From assembly GCA_021846845.1 (NCBI GenBank), contig JAJZWB010000030.1, forward strand, positions 1 through 32,464: 32,464 bases of DNA, read 5' to 3'. This DNA comes from Actinomycetes bacterium (GTDB taxonomy: Bacteria; Actinomycetota; Thermoleophilia; Solirubrobacterales; Solirubrobacteraceae). The position numbers were made by a program, and so were the translations under genes. Under the pieces are notes generated by a model. The model saw only the letters and a program-made list of their open reading frames with translations, did no database searches and was not told where the DNA came from. Below, in pieces: positions 21,362 through 29,576 of this stretch (the first letter of the stretch is position 1; every line of letters begins with the position of its first letter).

Positions 21362-23227
21362 ATGGCAACGGTCGCTCCTGAGCTGGAGACAGGGGTCTCG
21401 GATGCTCTCTCCCGCGCCTGCGATCACCTGCTGGCCCTGCAGGACGGCGCCGGGTGGTGGAAGGGCGAGCTGGAGACGAACGTCACGATGGATGCCGAGG
21501 ATCTGCTCCTGAGGGAGCTCCTTGGGATCAGGGAGCTAGCCGCGACCGAGCGCACGGCCGCCTGGATCCGCTCGCAGCAGCACCCGGATGGCTGGTGGAG
21601 CAACTTCCGCGGCGGCCCGGGCGACCTGTCGACCACGATCGAGGCCTACGTCGCGCTCCGGCTCGCCGGCGATCGCCCGGATGCCGAGCACATGAGGGCC
21701 GCCGGCGAGTTCGTGCGGGACCGGGGCGGCCTGCAGCAGGCGCGCGTGTTCACCCACATCTGGCTGGCGATGTTCGGCTTGTGGCCGTGGGAGCTCGTGC
21801 CGGCGCTCCCCGCCGAGATGATCCTGCTGCCGCCGTGGGCTCCGTTCAACCCGTATGACTTCGCGTGCTGGGCTCGCCAGACGGTCGTCGCGCTCAGCGT
21901 GGTTCTCTCCTACCGGCCTCGTGGGAGGCTCGGGTTCACCCTGGAGGAGCTTCGCGGGGCGGCGCCGTGGTCGCCTCCCGCTCCACGGACCGCGCTCGGG
22001 CGCGCGCTGGTCTCGCTGGATCGGGTGCTTCACGCCTACCAGCGGCGCCCCGTCCGCAGGCTGCGCGAGCTGGCGCTCGCCCGTGCCGAGCGGTGGATCG
22101 TCGAGCGTCAGGAGGCCGACGGCTCCTGGGGCGGGATCCAGCCGCCATGGGTGTACTCGCTGATCGCGCTGCGGCTCCGCGGCTACGCTTTGGATCACCC
22201 GGTGATGCGCCGTGGCCTGGAGGGCCTGGAGTCGTTCGCGATCGATGGCTCCGGGCCCGTCTCGCGCCGTCTGGAGGCATGCCAGTCACCGGTGTGGGAC
22301 ACGGCGCTCGCCGTCGTCGCGCTGGCCGACGCCGGCGTCCCCGGGGACCATCCGGCCCTGGTCCGCGGAGCCGATTGGCTGCTCGGGCAGCAGGTGCTCG
22401 TGCGAGGCGACTGGGCGATCAGGCGTCCCGGCCTGGAGCCGGGCGGCTGGCCGTTCGAGTTCGCCAACTCCAACTACCCCGATGTCGATGACACGGCCGA
22501 GGTGGCGCTGGCGCTGACGAGGGTGCGGCACCCCGAGCCCGACCGGGTCGCTCGGGCCGTCGAGCGCGGCGCGCGCTGGCTTGAGGGGATGCAGAGCTCA
22601 GACGGTGGCTGGGGCGCGTTCGACGCCGACAACTTCCGGCCGTGGGTCCGCGCGCTCCCGTTCTGCGACTTCGGCGAGGTCATCGACCCCCCGAGCGCCG
22701 ACGTGACGGCGCACGCTCTGGAGCTGCTGGCGGCGCTGGGACGTGCCAACCCGGCGGGGCTCGATTGGCTGACGGCCGCGCAGGAGGACGACGGCTCGTG
22801 GTTCGGGCGCTGGGGCGTGAACCACGTCTACGGCACAGGTGCGGCCGTGCCGGCGCTGGTCGCGGCTGGCGTGCCCGTCACCGACGGCCGGATCCGGCGG
22901 GCGGTCCGCTGGCTCGAGCGACACCAGAACCCCGACGGCGGCTGGGGCGAGGACTGCCGCTCCTACGACGATCCGGAGTGGATCGGGCGGGGCGCCAGCA
23001 CCGCCTCGCAGACGGCGTGGGCGCTGCTGGCCCTCCATGCCGCCGGCGAGCGCTCGGCGGCCGCCCAGCGCGGCGTCGCGTGGCTGGTCGCGCACCAGCG
23101 GGAGGACGGCGGCTGGGACGAGCCCCAGTTCACCGGCACGGGGTTCCCATCGGACTTCTACATCAACTATCACCTCTACCGGGTCGTTTTCCCGGTGATG
23201 GCGCTGGGCAGATGGGCCGGATGCTGA
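21362..23227 (+). CDS. shc: Squalene-hopene cyclase
   Basis: The 621-aa length is normal for the family. The catalytic acid motif DVDD (374-377, in NYPDVDDTAE) protonates squalene. Several QW repeats are visible (QQHPDGWW, QEADGSWG, MQSSDGGWG, HQNPDGGWG, HQREDGGWD). The ATG at 21362 matches the usual N-terminus; an open frame upstream to 20915 overlaps the decarboxylase and is discarded. No strong ribosome site is seen. The enzyme is a monotopic membrane protein converting squalene to hopene/hopanol. It heads a compact run of squalene-synthesis and hopanoid-tailoring genes. Confidence 0.95.
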   Translation: MATVAPELETGVSDALSRACDHLLALQDGAGWWKGELETNVTMDAEDLLLRELLGIRELAATERTAAWIRSQQHPDGWWSNFRGGPGDLSTTIEAYVALRLAGDRPDAEHMRAAGEFVRDRGGLQQARVFTHIWLAMFGLWPWELVPALPAEMILLPPWAPFNPYDFACWARQTVVALSVVLSYRPRGRLGFTLEELRGAAPWSPPAPRTALGRALVSLDRVLHAYQRRPVRRLRELALARAERWIVERQEADGSWGGIQPPWVYSLIALRLRGYALDHPVMRRGLEGLESFAIDGSGPVSRRLEACQSPVWDTALAVVALADAGVPGDHPALVRGADWLLGQQVLVRGDWAIRRPGLEPGGWPFEFANSNYPDVDDTAEVALALTRVRHPEPDRVARAVERGARWLEGMQSSDGGWGAFDADNFRPWVRALPFCDFGEVIDPPSADVTAHALELLAALGRANPAGLDWLTAAQEDDGSWFGRWGVNHVYGTGAAVPALVAAGVPVTDGRIRRAVRWLERHQNPDGGWGEDCRSYDDPEWIGRGASTASQTAWALLALHAAGERSAAAQRGVAWLVAHQREDGGWDEPQFTGTGFPSDFYINYHLYRVVFPVMALGRWAGC

Positions 23228-23285
23228 CCGACCGCCGGCGCCCGCTGGCGAGCGTCCGGCGCTGCCCGCCGATCGGGGGGCTCGT

Positions 23286-24038
23286 GTGGGCGTGACGGTC
23301 GGTCCGAGCGTGGGCGCGGCGGCCGGTCCGAGCGCGGGAGTGCTGCCGCCGCGGGAGGCGATCCTGGCTCGCGCTCGCACGGAGAACTTCCCCGTCGCGC
23401 TGTGGGCCCTGGGCCCGCGCGCCCGCCGTCACCTGCTCTCGATCTACGGCTTCGCGCGGCTCGTGGACGAGATCGGCGACGAGCTTGAGGGCGACCGTCC
23501 GGCGCTGCTGGACCGGATCGAGCGGGAGCTCGACCAGCCGGCGCATCCGGTGATGGTGGCGCTCGCCGCCACCGTGGGCGAGTGCGCGCTGCCGCGCGAG
23601 CCGCTGCTGCGCCTGATCGAGGCCAACCGCCGAGACCAGCGGGTGCACCGCTACGAGACCCTCGAATCGCTGCTCGACTACTGCCGGTTGTCGGCGGCGC
23701 CCGTCGGCGAGCTGGTGCTGGGCGTGTTCGGCGTTCGCACGCCGGAGCGCGTCGCGCAGTCGGATCGGGTCTGCGCGGCGCTCCAGGTGATCGAGCACCT
23801 CCAGGACCGTGACGAGGATCTCGCGCGCGGCCGCGTCTACATCGGGCCGTTCGACGCCGTCGGCGGCGCCCGCGAGCTGCTGCGCGACGGCCCGCGGCTG
23901 GTCTCGGGACTGCGCGGCCGGGCTCGCCTTGCGGTTGCCGGGTTCCTGGCCGGGGGCCGCCGCGCGCTGGACGAGCTGGAGGGCAGGCCGCCCCGGCCAT
24001 TTGCCCGCGCCTACCTGAGGGCGGTTCTGGGACGGTGA
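23286..24038 (+). CDS. hpnC: HpnC, squalene synthase-like (hydroxysqualene synthase)
   Basis: A 250-aa member of the trans-isoprenyl diphosphate synthase family. It has ENFPVALWALG near the start, the first Asp/Glu-rich motif DEIGDE, and the second in EHLQDRDEDLARGRVYIG. In the characterised HpnCDE pathway HpnC converts presqualene diphosphate to hydroxysqualene. The GTG at 23286 gives a Gly/Val/Ala-rich extension of about 20 residues before the conserved region. Position after shc and before HpnD, with a GTGA-type overlap at its end, supports the assignment. Confidence 0.9.
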   Translation: MGVTVGPSVGAAAGPSAGVLPPREAILARARTENFPVALWALGPRARRHLLSIYGFARLVDEIGDELEGDRPALLDRIERELDQPAHPVMVALAATVGECALPREPLLRLIEANRRDQRVHRYETLESLLDYCRLSAAPVGELVLGVFGVRTPERVAQSDRVCAALQVIEHLQDRDEDLARGRVYIGPFDAVGGARELLRDGPRLVSGLRGRARLAVAGFLAGGRRALDELEGRPPRPFARAYLRAVLGR

Positions 24039-24910
24039 TCGCGCCCGCGCTGGAGCTTGAGTTCGCCTACCGCACGTGCGAGGAGATCACGCGGCGGGCG
24101 GCGGCCAACTTCCACTACGGGATCAGGCTGCTCCCGCGGGACAAGCGCCGTGCGATGAGCGCCGTGTACGCGCTGGCGCGCCGGGTGGACGACATCGGCG
24201 ACGGCGAGGGCGACCCGGCCGAAAAGCTCCAGGCCCTGGCGGCCGAGCGTGTCAAGCTGGCCGCGATCTCGGGTGACGGCTCGGGACGGGAGCTGCGCGC
24301 TCAGGAGCTCGGCAGCGATCCCGTGATCGAGGCGGTGGCGGACGCCCACGAGCGCTTCGCCCTCCCGCTTGACGCGCTCGAGCAGTTGATCGACGGCGTC
24401 GAGCTCGACGTCCGCGGCTCCCGCTACGAGACGTTCGACGAGCTGGTCGTCTACTGCCGCGACGTGGCCGGCTCGATCGGGCGCCTGTCGGTGGCGATCT
24501 TCACCGGCGGGGACGGGGCGCGGCTCGCGAGCCTCGCGGACGACCTCGGCGTGGCGATGCAGCTGACCAACATCCTGCGTGACGTGCGCGAGGACTTCGA
24601 GAACGGCCGCGTCTATCTCCCTTACGAGGACATGCGGGCGTTCGGCTGCCCGCAGCCGCTCGACCTGAGCGACGCGCTGATCCGCTTCGAGGCCGCACGC
24701 GCACGGGAGTGGTTCGAGCGCGGCCTGCGCCTCGTGGACTCGCTGGACGCGCGCAGCGCCGCCTGCGTTCTGGCGATGACCGGGATCTACCGGCGCATCC
24801 TCGATCGCATCGCCCAGGACCCGGATCAGGCGCTGGCGCGGAGGATCTCGCTGCCGGTCTGGGAGAAGGGCTGGCTCGCGGCCCGGAGCCTCGCGGGGAT
24901 GCGGACGTGA
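24035..24910 (+). CDS. hpnD: HpnD, presqualene diphosphate synthase
   Basis: The 291-aa protein shows FHYGIRLLPRDKR, the first Asp motif RRVDDIGD and the second in QLTNILRDVREDFENGRVYLP, all strongly conserved in HpnD/phytoene-squalene synthases. It should condense two farnesyl diphosphates to presqualene diphosphate, the substrate of HpnC. The GTG start overlaps the HpnC stop and its own stop overlaps the HpnE start (GTGA), so hpnC, hpnD and hpnE are probably translated in a coupled way. A phytoene synthase is the alternative, but the context decides. Confidence 0.93.
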   Translation: MIAPALELEFAYRTCEEITRRAAANFHYGIRLLPRDKRRAMSAVYALARRVDDIGDGEGDPAEKLQALAAERVKLAAISGDGSGRELRAQELGSDPVIEAVADAHERFALPLDALEQLIDGVELDVRGSRYETFDELVVYCRDVAGSIGRLSVAIFTGGDGARLASLADDLGVAMQLTNILRDVREDFENGRVYLPYEDMRAFGCPQPLDLSDALIRFEAARAREWFERGLRLVDSLDARSAACVLAMTGIYRRILDRIAQDPDQALARRISLPVWEKGWLAARSLAGMRT

Positions 24911-26259
24911 GGCGGGTGGTCGTCGTCGGCGGCGGGCTGGCCGGGATCGCGGCGGCGCTTGACTGCGCGCGCGACGGCGCGTCCGTGACGCTTCTGGAGT
25001 CCCGCGGGCGGCTCGGCGGAGCGGCCTACTCCTTCACCCGCGACGGCCTGATCGCCGACAACGGCCAGCACGTGTTCCTGCGCTGCTGCACCGAGTACCG
25101 GGACCTGCTGGAGCGGATCGGCGCCGCGGAGCTCGTTACGCTGCAGCGTCGCCTCGCGATCGCCGTGCTGGCGCCGGGGCGCCCCCCGGCATGGCTCAGC
25201 CGCTCGGGGCTCCCGGCTCCGCTGCACCTGGCCGCGAGCGTCGCGCGATACCGCCCGCTCGGCGCCCGTGAGCGGGCGGCGCTCGTGCCGGCGCTGCGGG
25301 CGCTGCGCGCGGTCGACCCCGATGACCCCCGCGCCGACCGGCGCTCCTTCGGGGCCTGGCTCGCCGAGCACCGGCAGGGCGAGCGGTCCGTGGCGGCGCT
25401 GTGGGAGCTGATCGTGCGCCCGACGCTCAACCTCCCGGTCGCCGAGGCGTCCCTGGCGCAGGTCGCGCAGGTGTTCCAGCAGGGCCTGCTCGGCGACCGC
25501 GCCGCCGGAGACGTGGGCTACGCGACGGTCCCGCTCGGCGAGATCCACGACGTGGCCGCCCGGCGCGCGCTGGAGCGGGCTCGCGTCGAGGTCCACCTGC
25601 GCCGCGCCGCCGCCGCGATCGTGCCCGACGGCGGCGGGTTCAGGGTGGAGTCCGGCGGCGCTCCCTCGCTGATCGCCGATGCGGTGATCCTGGCGGTCCC
25701 GCACGACCGGGCCGCGCGGCTGCTCCCGCCCGGATCCGGGTGCGACCGTGCCGCGCTGAGCGACCTCGGGACGTCCCCGATCGTCAACCTCCACGTCGTC
25801 TACGACCGGCGAGTCCTGGGCCTCCCGTTCGCGGCCTGCGTGCAGACACCGGTCCAGTGGCTGTTCGACCGCACCGAGGCGTCGGGGCTGGCGCGCGGGC
25901 AGTACCTCACGCTGCCGCTCTCCTGCGCACGGCCCGAGCTGGAGCTGTCCGTGGACGAGCTGCGCGATCGCTTCCTCCCGGCGCTGGCCGCGCTGCTTCC
26001 CGCCGCACGCGGGGCTCGCGTGGAGGCGTTCTTCGTGACACGCGCGCATGCCGCCACCTTCCGGGCCTCGCCGGGTGCCCGCGCCCTGCGTCCGGGGCCG
26101 CGCACGGCGATCCCGGGGCTGGCGCTCGCCGGCGCATGGACGGACACCGGCTGGCCTGCGACGATGGAGGGGGCCGTCCGCAGCGGCCGTGCCGCCGCAT
26201 GCGAGGTGAGGTCGGCGCTCGCCCGGCGCGTCCCCGAGAGGGCGATGGTGGCCGCGTGA
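24907..26259 (+). CDS. hpnE: HpnE, FAD-dependent hydroxysqualene dehydroxylase
   Basis: A 450-aa amine-oxidase/phytoene-desaturase-like flavoprotein. The dinucleotide motif VVGGGLAGIAAA is at the very N-terminus, followed by LLESRGRLGG and, further on, DNGQHVF and LNLPVAEASLAQ. The C-terminal FAD loop ends in LALAGAWTDTGWPATMEGAV. These fit HpnE, which reductively removes the hydroxyl to give squalene. GTG 24907 overlaps the HpnD stop; the open frame upstream to 24709 is in the HpnD gene and is ignored. It completes the three-enzyme bacterial squalene route in the order C-D-E. Confidence 0.92.
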   Translation: MRRVVVVGGGLAGIAAALDCARDGASVTLLESRGRLGGAAYSFTRDGLIADNGQHVFLRCCTEYRDLLERIGAAELVTLQRRLAIAVLAPGRPPAWLSRSGLPAPLHLAASVARYRPLGARERAALVPALRALRAVDPDDPRADRRSFGAWLAEHRQGERSVAALWELIVRPTLNLPVAEASLAQVAQVFQQGLLGDRAAGDVGYATVPLGEIHDVAARRALERARVEVHLRRAAAAIVPDGGGFRVESGGAPSLIADAVILAVPHDRAARLLPPGSGCDRAALSDLGTSPIVNLHVVYDRRVLGLPFAACVQTPVQWLFDRTEASGLARGQYLTLPLSCARPELELSVDELRDRFLPALAALLPAARGARVEAFFVTRAHAATFRASPGARALRPGPRTAIPGLALAGAWTDTGWPATMEGAVRSGRAAACEVRSALARRVPERAMVAA

Positions 26260-27758
26260 GTCCGCTGACCGTGCTCGCCCCGCTGTCGGTGGAGGCGCGC
26301 GCCGTGCGCGCCGGCGCCCCGTGGGCGCACGTCCAGCGGGTGGGGATGGGACCGCGCCGGGCGGCGCGAGGCGGCGCTGCCGTCGACGCCGACGGCGGCG
26401 CGGTGCTGATCGCGGGCTTCGCGGGCGCACTGGACCCGGAGCTTGCGCCGGGCGACGTGGTGCTCGCCTCGGAGTTGCGCGGGCCGACCGGGACCACGCG
26501 CTGCCCCGATCCGTCGATCCTCGCCGGCGTCCTGCGACGCGGCGGCCTGCGGGTCCGCGTCGGGCCGATCGCGTCGAGCCAGCGGCTCGTGGTCCGCGAG
26601 CGCCGCCGCACGCTCCAGCGCACGGGTGCGCTGGCGGTCGACATGGAGTCAGCCTGGCTGGCGCCGGTCGCGCAGGGCCGGCCGCTGGTCACGCTCCGCG
26701 TCGTGCTGGACACGCACCGCTCTGAGCTGCATCGCCCGCTGCGAACGGTGGCCGGAGCCGCGGTCGCCTACCGCACGCTCCGGCGCGCGTGCGCGCTGGC
26801 GGAGAGCTGGGCGCGGGCGCTGGGCCCGCGCCAGGTCGTGCTCGCCGCGCCGCGCGCCTCGTGCGCCGGCGTCGTGCGTGCGGTGGAGGTGGTCGAGCGG
26901 GCGCTTGAGGACCGCGGAGCGCCGGTCTACGTGCGCCGCCAGATCGTCCACAACGCCCACGTGGTGACCGAGCTCGAGCGGCGCGGCGCGATCTTCGTGC
27001 GGGAGGTCGACGAGGTCCCGGATGGCGCCACCGTGATCTTCTCGGCGCACGGCGTCTCCCCGGCGGTGCGCGCGGCGGCCGCCGCGCGCGGCCTCGATGT
27101 GATCGATGCCACCTGCCCGCTGGTGTCCAAGGTCCATGCCGAGGCCCGCCGGTTCGCGCAGGCCGGCCGGGAGATAGTGCTCGTCGGACACGCGGAGCAC
27201 GAGGAGGTCGAGGGGACCCGCGGGGAGGCCCCGGCCCACACGCGCGTCGTCGCGACGCCGGCCGAGGCGAGGGCGCTGCGCGTGCGCGATCCCGAGCGGG
27301 TCGCCTATCTCACCCAGACCACGCTGTCGATCGACGACACCGCAGAGGTGGTCGAGGCGCTGCGCGAGCGGTTCCCCGGGCTGGTCGGGCCCGTTTCCAG
27401 CGACATCTGCTATGCGACCCAGAACCGCCAGGACGCGGTGCGCGCGCTCGCCTCCGACTGCGACCTCGTGCTGGTCGTCGGCTCGCCCAACTCGTCCAAC
27501 TCCCGACGTCTGGTGGAGGTGGCCACGCGCGCCGGCTGTGCTGCGGCGCTGGTCGACGACGCCACCGAGATCGAGCCGGAGCTGCTGATCGACCGTCACC
27601 GGATCGGCCTCACGGCCGGCGCCTCGGCGCCGGAGGCGCTCGTCCAGCGAGTCGTCGGCGCGCTCGCCGGGCTCGGCGGCGCGACCGTCCACGAGCGCTC
27701 CGTCGCACGCGAGGACGTGTACTTCAAGCTGCCGCCAGAGGTCAGGCGGGGGGTCTGA
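26256..27758 (+). CDS. ispH: Fusion of HpnG-like nucleoside phosphorylase with IspH (HMBPP reductase)
   Basis: The 500-aa product has two parts. Residues 1 to about 188 resemble the hopanoid-associated phosphorylase HpnG (LTVLAPLSVEARAV, AGFAGALDPELAPGDVV, AVDMESAW). Residues about 191-500 are a complete IspH: the three [4Fe-4S]-ligand cysteines C203 (SCAGV), C287 (DATCPLV) and C385 (DICYATQNRQ), HN at 232-233, HEEVEGT (315-321) with the catalytic Glu, TQTTLS and SPNSSNS. IspH makes IPP/DMAPP from HMBPP; HpnG removes adenine from adenosylhopane. No stop or plausible restart separates them. The GTG at 26256 overlaps the HpnE stop. One chain thus joins an early isoprenoid step to a late hopanoid step. 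Confidence 0.88.
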   Translation: MSPLTVLAPLSVEARAVRAGAPWAHVQRVGMGPRRAARGGAAVDADGGAVLIAGFAGALDPELAPGDVVLASELRGPTGTTRCPDPSILAGVLRRGGLRVRVGPIASSQRLVVRERRRTLQRTGALAVDMESAWLAPVAQGRPLVTLRVVLDTHRSELHRPLRTVAGAAVAYRTLRRACALAESWARALGPRQVVLAAPRASCAGVVRAVEVVERALEDRGAPVYVRRQIVHNAHVVTELERRGAIFVREVDEVPDGATVIFSAHGVSPAVRAAAAARGLDVIDATCPLVSKVHAEARRFAQAGREIVLVGHAEHEEVEGTRGEAPAHTRVVATPAEARALRVRDPERVAYLTQTTLSIDDTAEVVEALRERFPGLVGPVSSDICYATQNRQDAVRALASDCDLVLVVGSPNSSNSRRLVEVATRAGCAAALVDDATEIEPELLIDRHRIGLTAGASAPEALVQRVVGALAGLGGATVHERSVAREDVYFKLPPEVRRGV

Positions 27759-27759
27759 G

Positions 27760-28764
27760 ATGCCGGTTCCGCTGCGCCAGTCGGTACGAATGGCGGCCTA
27801 CCTCGCCGAGCAGAGGCTGCGCGGCAGGGAGCGCTTTCCGCTGATCGTAGAGCTGGAGCCGCTGTTCCAGTGCAACCTGAAGTGCGCCGGTTGCGGCAAG
27901 ATCCAGCATCCGGAGCACGTGCTTCGCCGGCGGATGCCGGTGCAGCAGGCGCTCGACGCGGTGCACGAGTGCGGCGCGCCGATGGTCTCGATCGCCGGCG
28001 GCGAGCCGCTGGTGCACCCGGAGATCGATGAGCTCGTGCGCCGGCTGGTGCAGCGGCGCAGGTTCGTCTACCTGTGCACGAACGCGATCCTGATGCAGCG
28101 GCGGCTGGACCGCTTCGAGCCCTCACCCTACTTCGCCTGGGCGGTTCACCTCGACGGCCTGCGCGAGCGCCACGACGAGTCCGTCTGCCGCGCCGGGGTG
28201 TTCGACAAGGCGGTGGCCGCGATCCGCGCCGCCAAGGCGCGGGGCTTCCGCGTCACCACCAACACGACCTTCTTCACGCACGACACGCCGGAGGCGGTGC
28301 GCCGAGTCCTGGACTTCCTCAACGACGAGCTCCGCGTCGACCAGATGATGATCTCGCCGGCCTACGCCTACGAGCGAGCCCCGGACAGAGAGCACTTCCT
28401 CGGGGTGCGCCAGACCCAGGAGCTGTTCAGGGCCGCGTTCGCCGACGGACGTCGAGAGCGCTGGCGCCTGAACCACTCGCCGCTGTTCCTGGACTTCCTG
28501 GAGGGCAAGGTGGACTTCCCGTGCACGGCCTGGGGGATTCCCAGCTACTCTGTGTTCGGCTGGCAGCGCCCGTGCTACCTGATGGCGGACGGTTACGCGA
28601 AGACCTATCGGGAGTTGGTCGAGACGACCGACTGGGACGCCTACGGACGGGGCCGGGACCCGCGCTGCGAGAACTGCATGGCGCACTGCGGCTACGAGCC
28701 GACCGCGGTGCTCGCGACGACGCGCTCGCTGCGACAGGCCGCGCGCGCTCTGACCCGGGGCTGA
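27760..28764 (+). CDS. hpnH: HpnH, radical SAM adenosyl-hopene transferase
   Basis: The 334-aa protein has the radical SAM cluster motif C38-x3-C42-x2-C45 (CNLKCAGC), the glycine-rich SIAGGEP, and a C-terminal Cys group (RCENCMAHCGYEP) seen in HpnH. HpnH adds the 5'-deoxyadenosyl radical to diploptene, giving adenosylhopane, which HpnG then cleaves. It starts one base after the stop of the HpnG-IspH fusion gene, so the two steps are adjacent. The ATG directly precedes the conserved N-terminus (PVPLRQSVRMAAYL). Extended side-chain genes such as hpnO are not seen in the window. Confidence 0.94.
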   Translation: MPVPLRQSVRMAAYLAEQRLRGRERFPLIVELEPLFQCNLKCAGCGKIQHPEHVLRRRMPVQQALDAVHECGAPMVSIAGGEPLVHPEIDELVRRLVQRRRFVYLCTNAILMQRRLDRFEPSPYFAWAVHLDGLRERHDESVCRAGVFDKAVAAIRAAKARGFRVTTNTTFFTHDTPEAVRRVLDFLNDELRVDQMMISPAYAYERAPDREHFLGVRQTQELFRAAFADGRRERWRLNHSPLFLDFLEGKVDFPCTAWGIPSYSVFGWQRPCYLMADGYAKTYRELVETTDWDAYGRGRDPRCENCMAHCGYEPTAVLATTRSLRQAARALTRG

Positions 28765-28768
28765 GTCT

Positions 28769-29425
28769 TTGCGCGTGCTGGTGGTGGAGGACGAGGCCAA
28801 GCTCGCGTCGCTGCTGCAGCAGGGCCTCGCAAGCCGCGGGATGGGGGTCGACGTGGCACGGACGGGCGACGAGGCGGTGATCCGCGCGACGGCGACCGAC
28901 TACGACCTGATCCTCCTGGACGTGATGCTCCCGGGCCGAGACGGGATCGATGTCTGCCGGCAGCTGCGGGCTCACGAGGTGTGGTCGCCGACGCTGATGC
29001 TGACCGCGCTCGACGACGTCGAGTCCCGGGTCCGCGGGCTGGACAGCGGTGCCGACGACTATCTCGCCAAGCCGTTCTCGTTTGAGGAGCTGCTGGCGCG
29101 GATGCGGGCCCTGACACGCCGCGGCGGCCCGCCGCGGCCGACCCTGCTGACCGTGAGGGACCTGAGGCTCGACCCCGCTTCGCGCCGGGTGTGGCGCGGC
29201 GGCGCGGAGCTGGCGCTGACCCCGCGTGAGTTCGCGCTGCTGGAGGTGTTCATGCGCCATCCCGGGCAGGTGCTGAGCCGCTTCGAACTGCTCGAGCACG
29301 TGTGGGACCACAGCTACGAGAACCGCTCCAACGTGATCGACGTGTACGTGGGCTATCTGCGAGAGAAGCTGGACCGGGCGTCGATCGAGACCGTGCGCGG
29401 CGCCGGCTACCGGTTGCGGGCGTGA
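28769..29425 (+). CDS. OmpR/PhoB-family response regulator 1
   Basis: The 218-aa protein has a receiver domain (acidic pair at EDE 7-9, phospho-acceptor Asp51 in LLDVMLPG, Lys in AKPFS) and a winged-helix DNA-binding domain (LTPREFALLEVFMRHPGQVL, ending RGAGYRLRA). The TTG at 28769 lies four bases after the HpnH stop, so it may be transcribed with the hopanoid genes. Its stop overlaps the kinase start (GTGA). It probably controls envelope functions, but no target is proven; 11-bp repeats ahead of shc are candidate sites. Confidence 0.92.
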   Translation: MRVLVVEDEAKLASLLQQGLASRGMGVDVARTGDEAVIRATATDYDLILLDVMLPGRDGIDVCRQLRAHEVWSPTLMLTALDDVESRVRGLDSGADDYLAKPFSFEELLARMRALTRRGGPPRPTLLTVRDLRLDPASRRVWRGGAELALTPREFALLEVFMRHPGQVLSRFELLEHVWDHSYENRSNVIDVYVGYLREKLDRASIETVRGAGYRLRA

Positions 29426-29576
29426 GGCGCGGGAGCCGGAGCGCGGATCCTTCGGGACGCACGGCCGGCCTCGTGCGGCGCCGGCTGCCGGTTGCTGGCC
29501 TGAGGCGCGGGCGCGACGCCGAGGATCCCCCGGGACGCAGGGCGGGGCTCGCTCGCCGGCTGCGCCGGCTGCCGTT
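29401..29576 (+). repeat. 78-bp in-frame tandem duplication at the regulator/kinase junction
   Basis: 29401-29478 and 29479-29556 are imperfect tandem copies with a 78-bp (26-codon) period, both starting CGCCGGCT-CCGGTTGC. A third partial copy begins at 29563 (CGCCGGCTGCCGTT). Copy 1 spans the regulator's last codons and the kinase start; copy 2 lies wholly in the kinase N-terminus, where the former stop/start region is read as LRRG. Confidence 0.75.

Noticed and set aside
25401-26255. Upstream extension of the HpnG-IspH frame
   Set aside because: It lies wholly inside hpnE in another frame. The GTG at 26256, overlapping the hpnE stop, gives the expected HpnG-like N-terminus.
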